NCBI GenBank assembly: GCA_039105265.1
Contig: JAPFFF010000001.1
Coordinates: 9,920,001 to 9,984,000 of the forward strand
Length of the DNA stretch: 64,000 bases
Reading direction: 5' to 3'
Origin: Tritrichomonas musculus
Lineage: Eukaryota; Parabasalia; Tritrichomonadida; Tritrichomonadidae
Below, piece after piece: positions 39,921-50,700 of this stretch. The notes under the pieces were generated by a model, which did no database searches, was not told the DNA's origin, and worked only from the letters and a program-made list of their open reading frames with translations. How positions within the stretch are numbered: position 1 is the first letter of the stretch; every line of letters begins with the position of its first letter. The position numbers were made by a program, and so were the translations under genes.

Positions 39921-39973
39921 TAGAATAAAAATATCGTTTGTATTAAATAATGCATCTTATTTTTATCATTATC

Positions 39974-39981
<8 letters not shown>

Positions 39982-40006
<25 letters not shown>
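39982..40006 (+). repeat. 25-base A tract after the AP-1 gamma gene
   Basis: Uninterrupted A run 61 nt downstream of the stop, after TAAA-type signals. Confidence 0.8.
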
Positions 40007-40104
40007 GATATTAAATAGATCTAAACGTATTTCCCGAAAATTTCCCTTTCCCGAATCCCATCCCTGAATATAATTTAAATTGTTTTTGATGAATTGTTTT
40101 TAAT

Positions 40105-40182
40105 AAAGGGAAATCGTAATCGCCCGTGGCGGTTTAGGTCAATATTGACCTAAACCGTCAAGGGCGATTACGATTTCCCTTT
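40105..40182. mobile_element. 78-bp near-perfect palindrome, fold-back type
   Basis: Two 39-bp arms, AAAGGGAAATCGTAATCGCC inward to GGTTTAGGTCAAT and its complement, with about two mismatches and no loop. It lies in the 364-bp spacer between convergent genes. It is more GC-rich than the flanks. The form suits a minimal fold-back transposon, but no target duplication was secured. Confidence 0.7.
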
Positions 40183-40284
40183 TATAAATTGTTGTATACT
40201 TTATTAATAAGAGATTGAAAAATCGATAGATGATTTATTTATGAATTATATAATACAAAATTGTTTGAAAACAAAAATTTGATT

Positions 40285-41736
40285 TCATTTTGGTGTATTT
40301 AGAGCTTTTTCCATTTTTTTAACAACTTGATTACGCATGAATTGATATTTATTTAGTAAATTCAGGTCATTTTCTTCTGATTGAATAAACAAGTTTTCTA
40401 ATTCATCAATTGTAATAATCTCAGAAATGGAATTGCAAAGATGCTGAATTGTAGTTTCGCCATTGAGAGAAGCACAATCAAGTAAATTATTTAATGCAAC
40501 AAGAAGATCGTAATCGATTTCTGAAGATATGTTAAATAAAGAAAAAATTGTTTGAATAAATTTTGTATTTTCAACAAATTTTAGTTTTTCTTCATTAGTG
40601 CAGAGATAGGTCATTTTAGAGAAGATTTGTGCCATAATTGTTTTTGTTTCTAAAAGATCAAAATCCACTAACTTTGGAAGATTATATATTAAAAATTCAT
40701 TAAAATAACAAAAAATAGGATTACTTTGGGAATCGTCTTTCGTCTTTTTAGGTGATTCAATCATATTTCCAATTAATTTCAAAGTATTTATGAGATTATC
40801 TTTATTTAATTGAATTGAATTTTGAAGATGTAGCATCAGATCTTCTTGGCATTGTGAAAATAATTGGAACATAGTTTCTTTATTAAATTGTTCTGTAACA
40901 TTTAGCAAAAAATCAAATGCTAATTGCGATAATTCCCGGTCTTCATTATCTACTTGCTTTAATATTTTGTGAACAGCATCCAGCTGTTTGGAAATTAATG
41001 GGATAAATAAGTAATTGAAAATTGTATCTGATGCATTACATAGTAATATCAATGAATGATATAGTATTTCATCATCAGGAAAATCAAGAAAATAAAGTCC
41101 AGCTTGAATCATAGGTTTGAAATAATCAATTGGGGTAAAATTTTCAAAATCAAGCATATCTCCAAAAAAAGATAATATAGAAATAATAAATTTTTGATGA
41201 TCTTCATCCATTTGCTCCTTTGATCTGATATTTAAAATTTCTAGAAAATAATGAATTGCTTTTTTTTCGGTAATTTTTGATGCAATTTTTGCATTTGGTT
41301 TTGAAAAGTTGGCTAAAATGTCTGCGACATATGTAATTATAGAAATATTAATACTAGGATTAATTAAAGAAATCAAAAAATCGAGTAAATCTGGTTTTAA
41401 TGTAGTTTCAGAATGCTCTATTTCCGATAGCCATAAAACAAATTCTAAAAAAGGCTTACAAAATTGAGGATTTGATTGAACATTTAAAAAGAGGATATTT
41501 ATAATGTTTGACTGAGTCAGCAAGTCTATCATACATAGTTCCGTAGTATCATCAAAAGTTGGATTAAAATCATATAGTTTATTGATATTTTGATACAAAT
41601 CGTCTGGATTGTGGTATAATTGAGATAGTTGATATAAAATTTGTTTGAACTCATTCTGGCCTTCTTCGATGCTTTTTCCTTCATTATTTGGAGAAGAATT
41701 TATTTTTTGAATTGAAGCATCTTTGTAATTATCCAT
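40285..41736 (-). CDS. ARM/HEAT-like helical protein, unknown
   Basis: A 483-residue acidic, leucine-rich all-helical protein without membrane segments. Patterns such as ISIITYVADILANFSKPNAK and YHSLILLCNASDTIF look like armadillo/HEAT repeats, so it may be a scaffold or an importin-alpha-like adaptor; I do not recognise a family and see no IBB-type basic N terminus. It diverges from the gene at 41841 with about 100 bp between starts. A TCATTT Inr (41760-41765) gives a 26-nt leader. Confidence 0.6.
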   Translation of the reverse strand: MDNYKDASIQKINSSPNNEGKSIEEGQNEFKQILYQLSQLYHNPDDLYQNINKLYDFNPTFDDTTELCMIDLLTQSNIINILFLNVQSNPQFCKPFLEFVLWLSEIEHSETTLKPDLLDFLISLINPSINISIITYVADILANFSKPNAKIASKITEKKAIHYFLEILNIRSKEQMDEDHQKFIISILSFFGDMLDFENFTPIDYFKPMIQAGLYFLDFPDDEILYHSLILLCNASDTIFNYLFIPLISKQLDAVHKILKQVDNEDRELSQLAFDFLLNVTEQFNKETMFQLFSQCQEDLMLHLQNSIQLNKDNLINTLKLIGNMIESPKKTKDDSQSNPIFCYFNEFLIYNLPKLVDFDLLETKTIMAQIFSKMTYLCTNEEKLKFVENTKFIQTIFSLFNISSEIDYDLLVALNNLLDCASLNGETTIQHLCNSISEIITIDELENLFIQSEENDLNLLNKYQFMRNQVVKKMEKALNTPK

Positions 41737-41759
41737 AAAAGGTATCTTTTTTCAATTAA

Positions 41760-41765
41760 AAATGA
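41760..41765 (-). promoter_or_regulatory. Initiator TCATTT
   Basis: Minus-strand TCATTT 26 nt before the ATG at 41736, in the short divergent spacer shared with the gene at 41841. Confidence 0.45.
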
Positions 41766-41840
41766 TCGTTATGAATTTTTTTAAATTCAATTTGATCGTT
41801 AAAATTGGATTTAATAAAAACCGTTGATAGCTTAACATTT

Positions 41841-43607
41841 ATGTCTGTGCTATCTTTATTTGCTCCCTCTTCTACAGACAGAGAATATCTTGCAAAGCTT
41901 ATTAATGATATGACCCCACGCAATGCTGATTCAAGTTGTCACTCAATAAAAGAATTATTATCGACTTCACCAGAAATTGTTCGCAAAGATCTTATTCCTT
42001 TAATCGCTAAAATGACTACATTTGTTGAGCAAAAATCAATTTCACAGGCAACTTTAATCGCAACTACTCTAGTCAATGCTCCTCAAAAATATTTCAAACC
42101 AGGCGATTTTAAGCAAATGATGTCAATTTTAATATCGAATCCTGATCTTCAAAATTCTGCTTTTACACCGCCATTTCTTGGTCTTTGCGAAAGATCGCTT
42201 TTAAACGAACATGATATTGAACTTATGATTGATGATCCAATGGATTTAGTTCCTATTGCTTCATTAAGTAAAGATCCATTAATTACTGCATTTATAGTAC
42301 GTGCAGCTCAACTAGTTCCTGCTCTTCGAGTTCCTTTCACATTTAATGGCTTGATTGAGCAAATTTTGCCAACAATTGGCTCTAATCCTAGTCATCTTTC
42401 TCTTCTCGCATCTTTATTGAGTGACCCACAATCACGCCAATACTTCTGTGATATGGGTCATATTCCAAATATTGTAACAGTTATGTTTGAATTAAATGTT
42501 TCAACAATGTCAAAGTCTGTTTTTAGATCTCTTTTGGATCCATCAGATCTTCTTCATTTAGGAATTATACAAAAAAAATTGTTTGAACTAGCTGTTCCAA
42601 AACAACTAGTTGTCTTGATGTCTATGCCTGATTCAACCGATGAAACAGTTCAAAATTCAGCTATTTGTTTGGCAGATTGTATCAAATATTATAAACTTGA
42701 GTCTTTACCCTTTCAAAAAAATCTTTTATTCGATCTTATTGCATCCAAACCGCATATTCAAAACTCTTTTCTTTATCTTTTTGAAACTATTGCAGTCTCA
42801 AACCCAAACCTTTTTCCAACAGATGACGAAATCGTTAGCAGAATATCCCCTCAGAATAATCCATTTGCTCTTCTCTTTCTTTCATATCTTTCTTATAGCT
42901 GCTGGAGAAAATCTTCTCTCGACATCAGCTCTCTTTCTTCTTTAACTGGACATAATCTTTCTTTAGCATTAGCTTGCGCCACGCAACGTCATGTCTTCTT
43001 CCCGAATTCGAATATTATTGCTCAAAGTCCAGAAAATGAAGCAAATCGAGCCATTGCTTGCGCAAATTGTCTATTTTGTGCAAATGCCAAACCAGATTCT
43101 GATACAGATATAAATTCAAATGCAAATGCGAGTGCAGATCCACAACAAAGAGGTTTACAGAGGCACATCCTTGTTCATTATGCATCACTTTTCTTTTCTG
43201 CCCATGGAAATGATAGAAATCCAATAATTACCAATTCCTCACAATTGATCTCAAGTCAAACAAATACAGCTGAATATTTTCCAGAAGCGTTTCTTGTATG
43301 GGGAAGAACGGAATTTAGCGAAACTAACAGAGGTAGACTTATTAATGAAACAGTTACATATGATAAATCACCTCAAATTGAAATATTTGATCTTCCACCT
43401 GACCAAGCTCATGTAAGCCTTCTTGATATGAATGCTCGGACAAGAAAGGTTATGCGTGATAATGAAAACTGGAAGACAAGGTATGAAGCTCTTGAAGCTG
43501 AGCATACAAAACTCACAAAAGATTACTCAAGGATCGAAATGGAACTTATTGAAAGCCAATGTCAGCATCTTGTAAATATGGAAACAAAATCAAATGACAA
43601 TGTATAA
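41841..43607 (+). CDS. helical-repeat protein with C-terminal coiled coil, unknown
   Basis: A 588-residue protein counted from the first ATG (41841); the frame extends upstream to a TTG at 41805, which is not a likely start. Most of it is helical and ARM/HEAT-like. An N/D/S-rich linker (DSDTDINSNANASADPQQ) lies at about 435-455. The last ~60 residues (RKVMRDNENWKTRYEALEAE and on) form a coiled coil. I do not recognise the family. Its divergent partner at 40285-41736 is also helical-repeat, but I see no sequence relation. Confidence 0.6.
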   Translation: MSVLSLFAPSSTDREYLAKLINDMTPRNADSSCHSIKELLSTSPEIVRKDLIPLIAKMTTFVEQKSISQATLIATTLVNAPQKYFKPGDFKQMMSILISNPDLQNSAFTPPFLGLCERSLLNEHDIELMIDDPMDLVPIASLSKDPLITAFIVRAAQLVPALRVPFTFNGLIEQILPTIGSNPSHLSLLASLLSDPQSRQYFCDMGHIPNIVTVMFELNVSTMSKSVFRSLLDPSDLLHLGIIQKKLFELAVPKQLVVLMSMPDSTDETVQNSAICLADCIKYYKLESLPFQKNLLFDLIASKPHIQNSFLYLFETIAVSNPNLFPTDDEIVSRISPQNNPFALLFLSYLSYSCWRKSSLDISSLSSLTGHNLSLALACATQRHVFFPNSNIIAQSPENEANRAIACANCLFCANAKPDSDTDINSNANASADPQQRGLQRHILVHYASLFFSAHGNDRNPIITNSSQLISSQTNTAEYFPEAFLVWGRTEFSETNRGRLINETVTYDKSPQIEIFDLPPDQAHVSLLDMNARTRKVMRDNENWKTRYEALEAEHTKLTKDYSRIEMELIESQCQHLVNMETKSNDNV

Positions 43608-43664
43608 TTCCAAATGATTGTTGAATAAACTGTATAAATAGAATTAAAATTGTTTTATTTTTTT

Positions 43665-43682
43665 AAAAAAAAAAAAAAAAAA
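43665..43682 (+). repeat. 18-base A tract after the 41841 gene
   Basis: A run starting 57 nt after the stop. The remaining spacer up to 43974 holds nothing I recognise. Confidence 0.75.
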
Positions 43683-43974
43683 TTAGTAATAATTTGATGG
43701 TAAACAGATCATTGTGCTTGAACATGCGTGTATGATTAATAATTTCATGAAAGGAGACGACTTTTTACCTAATTTCGTGAAACATTTTTAGAGAAAAATT
43801 CGTTATTTCGGATAGGATATAAAATTTCAAACTTTTTCATAACATATTTTTTACATCCATTGAATAATTGAGAAAATATATAAAAAAAGTTTAGATTAAA
43901 AATGGTTGATAAAACTATTGCCTTTTCAAATTAATTAATAACGTACTCTTTATGTCGGAAATTTATAAATCAAA

Positions 43975-44802
43975 ATGTCAAAGAGATATAATCCTAACAA
44001 AGGTCCAAAACCACTCCCAAAGACAAACTATTCCAAACGATATGACGATTTAAAACCTGTTGTTGATACTGGTATGACTGTTCCAAAGTTGATTGCTCAA
44101 CTGAAAAATAGGATGCCACAAGGTGAGATTTTTAGAAGGATTAGACCAAAAAAGCTCGTTGAGTTACTCGCACTTCACGCATATGAACTACAGGAAAAAG
44201 AAAGACTAGCCGCTGAAAATAATGAACCGAAAAATGTCGATGATGACAATGAAGCTGTTCCTCAATATCATCATATGCATTCGTCAATTGTATTTAATGA
44301 TCAATCACCAGCGCCAGCTCCTGCTCCTCAACAAACAACAGTCGACTGTCCATTTATTTTATTAGACGTTCGAGATGAAGAAGAATTTGAAAAGTGCCAT
44401 ATTCAAAATGCACAAAATTATCCAAAAGCTCGTTTATCTAGAGCAACTGGTCAATTTACACCAGAAATTTTACAATTTCGTGGTCACCCAGAAAAAATGG
44501 TTGTTATTTATTGCGATTATGGGCAAACAAGTGCGGAAGCTGCACAAATGTTTGCAGAAAGAGATTTTGATAATATCTTTCTTCTTCATGGCGGTTTATG
44601 TGAATTTGCAGAACAATTTCCAAATCTTGTAGGTCCAGGTGAGCCACCAGCTCCTCTTCATCCATCCAAAGCTCCAACAGCACAGCAATCAGCTGCTGGA
44701 AGGCCAGGTGGTGTTGCCAGACCAAAACCAGCAGCTAAAAAGCCTACACGAGCAATGCAGGCTGCTGCTGCACCAGCAGGTTCAAAACCTGTATGGAAAT
44801 AA
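43975..44802 (+). CDS. CEP41: CEP41-like rhodanese-domain protein
   Basis: A 275-residue protein. The N terminus (NPNKGPKPLPKTNYSKRYDD) leads to a rhodanese domain (~123-215): ILLDVRDEEEFEKCHIQNAQ, YPKARLSRATGQF, EILQF and NIFLLHGGLCEFAEQFP, which match CEP41 element for element. CEP41 is a ciliary/centrosomal protein needed for tubulin glutamylation. The rhodanese active-site position keeps a Cys (C180, IYCDYGQTS), whereas animal CEP41 lacks one; the loop's final Arg is not present, so sulfurtransfer is doubtful. The tail is Ala/Pro/Lys-rich. It neighbours two other flagellar genes. A 17-A tract follows the stop by 54 nt. Confidence 0.85.
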   Translation: MSKRYNPNKGPKPLPKTNYSKRYDDLKPVVDTGMTVPKLIAQLKNRMPQGEIFRRIRPKKLVELLALHAYELQEKERLAAENNEPKNVDDDNEAVPQYHHMHSSIVFNDQSPAPAPAPQQTTVDCPFILLDVRDEEEFEKCHIQNAQNYPKARLSRATGQFTPEILQFRGHPEKMVVIYCDYGQTSAEAAQMFAERDFDNIFLLHGGLCEFAEQFPNLVGPGEPPAPLHPSKAPTAQQSAAGRPGGVARPKPAAKKPTRAMQAAAAPAGSKPVWK

Positions 44803-44856
44803 TTTTAATACTATCATTCATTAAAATTTTATTTTTGTGTTATTCACACTCTCAAT

Positions 44857-44873
44857 AAAAAAAAAAAAAAAAA
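44857..44873 (+). repeat. 17-base A tract after CEP41
   Basis: A run starting 54 nt after the stop. The rest of the 340-bp spacer shows only the Inr of the next gene. Confidence 0.75.
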
Positions 44874-45122
44874 TCATAATATACATTAATTTCATAAAGT
44901 TAAATGTTGAATTATTAAAATTATAAATTTTTTTAAATATGTTGAGAAATTATTCGAAAAATGATGGGGGGTTTCTATCATTGTATGATTCATAAGTATT
45001 GATGGTTGATTAAGATATCAATGATATAGATTTTGTAATTAATTAAGCAAACGTATCTATGAATGATGATTGAATTCAATAGAAACGTTCAAAATGTGTT
45101 GAATTAAATATACGTTATTAAT

Positions 45123-45128
45123 TCATTA
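45123..45128 (+). promoter_or_regulatory. Initiator TCATTA of DNAL4
   Basis: An exact TCAYTW match. Transcription from the A (45125) gives an 18-nt leader to the ATG at 45143. Confidence 0.55.
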
Positions 45129-45142
45129 ATTAAATATAATCA

Positions 45143-45439
45143 ATGGCTGAAGAACCAATTCCAGAATGGCGTAAGCCAATGAACTATCCTCTTGTTGTTG
45201 AATCAGACTTGAATGATGATTTACAGACTGAAACATTGGATTTGGTTGTTTCTGTTCTTGAAAGATGCCAAGGAAATCTTGAACAGAGTGCCAAATCTCT
45301 GAAAGAAGATATGGATAAAAAAACTGGTCCTGGATGGAATGTCGTTGTTGGTGAAAACTTTTCTCACTCAGTAACTTATACAAAGAATATGATATTTGTC
45401 TATTTCGGAGGTAACACAGGAGTGCTTATGTGGAAATGA
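45143..45439 (+). CDS. DNAL4: axonemal dynein light chain 4 (LC8 family)
   Basis: A 98-residue protein matching DNAL4 over nearly its full length: YPLVVESDLNDDLQTETLDL, KSLKEDMDKKTGPGWNVVVG and IFVYFGGNTGVLMWK. The family dimerises and serves as a light chain/hub of axonemal dynein. The Lys-Thr-Gly-Pro insert-free spacing and the C-terminal VxxWK ending are DNAL4 rather than LC8 proper. It lies between CEP41 and CFAP20, both flagellar. Confidence 0.9.
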   Translation: MAEEPIPEWRKPMNYPLVVESDLNDDLQTETLDLVVSVLERCQGNLEQSAKSLKEDMDKKTGPGWNVVVGENFSHSVTYTKNMIFVYFGGNTGVLMWK

Positions 45440-45676
45440 AATGCATTTTCATCCCAACTCGTAAAATATCATTGTTTTTTTATTTTTTAAATTTCCAAAT
45501 TTTAAATATTTTAATAAAATATAGTTCCTGTTTTTTGCAAAACTGTTTTAAAAATAAAAAAGTATATATTATTTTATGGGCCAGCTAAAGATTTCTGGGT
45601 TTTAGCAAGTTCGTTATAAATTTTGATTTGACCTTGCTCTCAGAGAAACTAAAAGGTGAAAAAAGAAAAATCTGAA

Positions 45677-46699
45677 ATGAATATTACTGATTCTCAAGAA
45701 TCAATGAAACAAAGAGTAGATGAAATTTGTAAATACAATAATGATACATATCAACAGATATGTACTTTCTTAAAAGCGGTTGAACCAAGAATTAATGAAA
45801 TTAATGCAAATCCAAAAACAAAGTTTTATTCAACCATCAGTAGTTTTAAAAGCCTTCTCTCAATCTTCAATCAAATTAGAAATTTTATAAAATCAATTCA
45901 AAGTATTTCGAAACCTACTCAAGATTCTCTTGCTGACGAAATTAAAAATAATAGCGAAGCTAATAGAGCATTAAAAACTAATATTCAAGAATTTGTATAT
46001 CCAAATGTAGATGAATTAAATAAATATTTGGCAAAAAATCATGAACTTAATAGAGCAATTCAATCGACGAAACTTAATTATGATAACTGGTTTGCTTTAC
46101 CCCCAGCATTTCTAAGTAAATGGGAAGTTTTTTGGAAAGATGTTCTCAAAAGAGTTCCTGTAGGTCATCCAAATCACAACCTTTTTCAACAATGCCGAGT
46201 CATGTTTCAAATCAATGATCCTCAAAGATTTTTCAAAGATAGAGCTGAGCAATATAAAAAAGAATTAGACTTACTTAAGCAGTGCGGAAAACAATCAGAT
46301 TTTAATTTCAAAGAACCTTTGAGTCTTTATACATGTGTTAAAGGATTTATCATTACAGGAACAATTGACGAAATGATTAAAATACCAGCTTATTTATTTT
46401 TGTTTAGAGAAAAACTTGTTTTATTAAATACTAAAGAAAAGACAATTAAATGGCAAAATCCTATAAATGCATGGCTTGTAAATTCCACTGTTTTTCCAGA
46501 ACCTGCCAAAGTTATTGATGTTTTAGGGACAGATTATAGTTTTCCTTTCCAAGCAGAAAATCCTGCTAATAAGGAAAACCTTTGGAAATATTGGAATGAT
46601 ATGATGGGTGACAAACCGCAAGATTTTGGAATTTATCAACCAGTAAGACTTGATATGAATGATACATCGGATTTAGATTGGGTAGAAATCAATGAATAA
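45677..46699 (+). CDS. possible RhoGEF-like helical plus PH-domain protein
   Basis: A 340-residue protein from the first ATG (45677); an upstream in-frame GTG (45656) is not a likely start. The first ~200 residues are helical (KSLLSIFNQIRNFIKSIQSI, RFFKDRAEQYKKELDLLK). The C-terminal part (~215-310) reads like a PH domain: IIKIPAYLFLFREKLVLLNT-like strands, then PINAWLVNS, ending with a helix NKENLWKYWNDMM. This order recalls DH-PH exchange factors for Rho GTPases, but the DH signature residues are not convincing. The function is open. Confidence 0.5.
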   Translation: MNITDSQESMKQRVDEICKYNNDTYQQICTFLKAVEPRINEINANPKTKFYSTISSFKSLLSIFNQIRNFIKSIQSISKPTQDSLADEIKNNSEANRALKTNIQEFVYPNVDELNKYLAKNHELNRAIQSTKLNYDNWFALPPAFLSKWEVFWKDVLKRVPVGHPNHNLFQQCRVMFQINDPQRFFKDRAEQYKKELDLLKQCGKQSDFNFKEPLSLYTCVKGFIITGTIDEMIKIPAYLFLFREKLVLLNTKEKTIKWQNPINAWLVNSTVFPEPAKVIDVLGTDYSFPFQAENPANKENLWKYWNDMMGDKPQDFGIYQPVRLDMNDTSDLDWVEINE

Positions 46700-46993
46700 A
46701 TATTGTTATTTTTTTTTTTTAAATTTATGATAGTTACTTATCATTATTTGTCACTCTTTTATGCAAAAGGATCTGAATCAATACTTTCTTGAGTATATTC
46801 TTTAATGTATAAATCATACATTATTGATTGCATTAAAAACATTGAAAAGCAATATCAGGAACGCTATTTATACGAATAGAATAAATAAATAAAAAAATAA
46901 AAAACTCTCTTCTTGATGAAACTGCTATTGATTGGTGTATACAAGATTTTTTACTTCAATATAATTTATAATATTAAAAATATAATTGTAATC

Positions 46994-47572
46994 TCATTCT
47001 TCATCTTCACCTTTATTTGGTATGAGTCGGTATTCTGGAGGAACTTCATCCTCTGTATAAAGACGATCTGAGAAGTATATACGACGAATTCTACAATTTG
47101 CATGAACACTGACTCTAATTGTTTCAATATAATTAGTTCCATATGCACGACGTGTAAAATCAGAAAGGTTAAATTGAATTTGATTCCATCCAGGATCTAA
47201 TCTCATTGGAAGTGTACAAACGAAAGGTTTCACTCGTGTTTTAGATTGATAATTTGATGCACGGAAACGTCGTCTCATATTCATATCATCTAAAACCTGA
47301 ATTTCAAAGGTGAAGTATTTCTTTAGATATTTTAAAACGAGTACAAGAAAAGGAAGTTTGATAGCAAGTTCATCTTTTGGATCTTTTGGGCATGTAACAA
47401 AAGTACCATTAACATTTGTACTAACAATTTCAACAACACAACTTCGAATATCTTGATCAGTGATACGTTTAATGTAACCATTTTCAACATGTGAATCCCA
47501 TATGCTGAGTGGCTTTGAGCCAACAGAATAGAAAAGATTTAAAAATCCTGCTTGATATCTATCTCGAAACAT
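46994..47572 (-). CDS. CFAP20: CFAP20 (BUG22), axonemal protein
   Basis: A 192-residue protein, the same length as animal CFAP20 (193). Diagnostic stretches are [60 protein letters not shown] and [24 protein letters not shown]20 is an inner-junction protein joining the A and B tubules of doublet microtubules, needed for normal beat and tubulin modification. One of the most conserved proteins in the window. A TCATAT motif lies 6-12 nt before the ATG, one base off the Inr consensus. It is tail-to-tail with the gene at 45677. Confidence 0.95.
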   Translation of the reverse strand: MFRDRYQAGFLNLFYSVGSKPLSIWDSHVENGYIKRITDQDIRSCVVEIVSTNVNGTFVTCPKDPKDELAIKLPFLVLVLKYLKKYFTFEIQVLDDMNMRRRFRASNYQSKTRVKPFVCTLPMRLDPGWNQIQFNLSDFTRRAYGTNYIETIRVSVHANCRIRRIYFSDRLYTEDEVPPEYRLIPNKGEDEE

Positions 47573-47747
47573 TTTGATATGATTTTAATTAAGAGAGAGC
47601 AAAAAAACGGATTTTTTTAACAAAAAAAAATTCAAAATATATTAGGAAAGATAGGGTTTTTTTTATTAACAAATAAAAATATAATTGATTATGCACAAGG
47701 GCAATATATATATCAGTCCGAATTCAAACAATTTGAATTTTTTTTTT

Positions 47748-50700
47748 TTAATTTAAATCATCATCTTCGTCATCATTATCATCAATTTTAACTGTAGGAA
47801 GATCCTGAATTTCCTTTTCAATTCTTGAATCTTCAATATCATTTTCTCTCCCACCTACTTTTTCAAGAAGTTTTACGCCCGCGTTTTTTAAACCTCTAAA
47901 TAAAGCCGTAGTAGGAACAGTAACAAGACCAGCAATTCCTTTTCCAGCTCCTTTTATGAATCCAAGTATTCCATCTTCAGAAAATTCTTGTACTGACGTG
48001 GTGACTAAACTTGATATTGCTCTAGCCATTTCAGGTCCAATACTTTCATTAATTTCAACATTATTATTAAGATTATTAGCTTGTTGAAGTTGAGCATAAA
48101 TATTGTTTGTGTTGTTATTGTTAGTATTGTTTGTAAATGGTCTTAATTTCCCAATACTTTTTTCGAGTGAGTATGCTAATCCAATAAAACTCTCAAGAGT
48201 TCCAACAGTAGCACCACGAATGATATTCATTGATCCTTGTCCAATTCCATTTAAAATTGTATCATTTTGTATAAATGCAGTTCGATAAAAATCTCTGATT
48301 CCCTTGAGACTGTGATTAATTATATTAACCGGGCTTCCAATTAAGGATAATGAGCCAATAAGAGATGGAATTGCTGCTAATCCATCAGATATATAATGTG
48401 ATACTATTCCTTGAATTAATGATACGTCAAATAATTCTGTATCGTTTAATATGTAAGCACTTAAATTTATTGGTACTTGTCTAAAATCTGTATGAATAAA
48501 ACTTTCTGTAGCAAAAGATAAGAATATTTTTGTTTCTTTGATTTGTAACGAATTAATATAAATTGGAGTAAGTTTCTGAACTTTATTAGTTTCTGTTTCT
48601 TTCAATTTGTCATCATCAATTTGTTTATTAATAATATCATTATTGATTAATGCCTCATCTTGATTGGGATTGGGCATTAGACTTATTATTTCTAAAATGA
48701 AACGAATAAAGCATTCCTCGACGCAAAGTTGAAAAGGAGAGAGATTTAATTGTAAATTATTTAATACTATTCCTCCTCCATATGCATTTAAAATTGAAAG
48801 CGAAGCCTTTACAAAAGGTCCACGTGACATTTTCCTTATTAAAACAGGGAATCGAATATAGTTTGACAGTTGATCAATTTCAAGAGTATCAAGCGAAAAA
48901 TCAAGTTTTGTTTCTTCACCTGGATTTATCATTAAATTCAAACTTAGTGGTGACAATGTGATAGTTAGAACGTTCTTTGGGAATCCAGGTTCAGAGAAAT
49001 CGTCATATAAAAATATCTTAAAATCGTCAATAAAAGCGAACAAATAAGTTCTCAATTTTCTCGTTATTTTTGGGAACACGTTTGGAGCAATTGTTGCTTT
49101 AACTTGATTGCCGCGTTTTTCAACCTTTACGTAAATCAACGATCCTTGATCATTAACGAACGAAACTTGTGAAAAAAGCAAGCTCACTGTGAAAGGCTTT
49201 GTTCCAACTCTTCCGAAAGCGAGCACTTCAGGTACTCCTGGCAAATAAACGGTCGTTTCCGAAGCCAATATAAAAGTATGTTTTTCAAAGAAGACAACGA
49301 AATTTAATGAAGTTTGGTTGACTATTGTAAAAGGAGGAGAAGGGTCATTATGAAATATGATTGCATGAGGATCAGCCGACGTTTGTATCGAGTAAGTCAA
49401 ATAATAAAGAGATTGGCCGGCGTCGTTCATTACAAACTTTCTGTTCCAAATCACGTTTGTATCAAGCAAGATTGGATCGGTAAAGCCAGCATTCTTGGAG
49501 AAACCAAAAGAAGCGGCCAGTTGGGTCCCTCTCCAAAAAAGAAGCTGCGATTGCGAATCAGGATCGATCCTTATTGACGGCTTCATCATGATTGGAATGT
49601 CAGACTCGTTGATAGCAACGGTCTTTGGCGCAACAAGAGCTGAAAACTCGTTGATCGAAGCAAAAAGAATCAAGTTTCCCATTGTCGACTTGATTGTGAA
49701 ATCGCGCGTGGCCGGAATTTGTATCGGCGGAGACCAGCTTATTCCTTCTTTCTCCTCCATTCCAATTGACAGCCAGTCAAGATCGCGAGGAACCGTTAAA
49801 GGAACCGTTTCATTTGGCAGGACGAATATTTTGTCTTCTGGCGTGAATTTAAAGACAAGTTTTATGTTTGTTTCGTTCTTGAAGACGAAGCTCGGAGAGA
49901 CAATGATTGAATTGGCACTCGGCATCGTGTCAACAATAGCTGGTGTCTGCTGGATGAGCAAGTTTAATGGATTCGACTTTTTCAATGGTAGACGAACATC
50001 TATCGTGTGGTTGTTTTCAATGACTATTTGGTTGTTCGGCATCGAGGAAAAGTAAAGAGACTTCTTGGGAGGAATGGTGCCAATAGATGTGATAACATGT
50101 ACATCAAGTCGGTTTTTGAATGTGAGAAGAGGGGTAAAAGTAATTTGTGTGATTAAATGGTCGGTTCCGTTTTGACAAGAGATCGCCTTTTGAGTAAGAT
50201 TAACCCAACAACAAAATGAAGGTGAACAAATGTAGCATTGTGGAAGCATTTCTATAACATCACATTTCATCATTATGGGTGAACTTCCCTTTTTGGATGT
50301 TATGACATTTTGATCGATTTTAACGTTCTCCGACCAATCGGTGATTCCTAATAGTTTGATCTTCATTGTGAAGTCTTCTTGACTTTTCATTGACATTGTA
50401 ACGACATCTTTGGAGTTTTGAAGGATTTTTGAGCAAGATAGCGTGCTGGAATTCACTGATACCTCTAACGGAGACTTTAAAATGTTGATGAATTGGACGG
50501 AGGATAGAATAACTGCGGTAAATGAGAAAGGAGCAGTGGCAGCAACTTGGATAAAGTTGATATCTGATATGTGATAATAGCCAGTTGAGTTGAAAATAAT
50601 ATTTGTTTGAAAAGAAGGAAATTTGATATAGTGAACTTCACCCTGACGAAAAGTGACAGCTTTTTCTTCGTTAGGCTCAATTGTCACAATTTCTGAGGAA

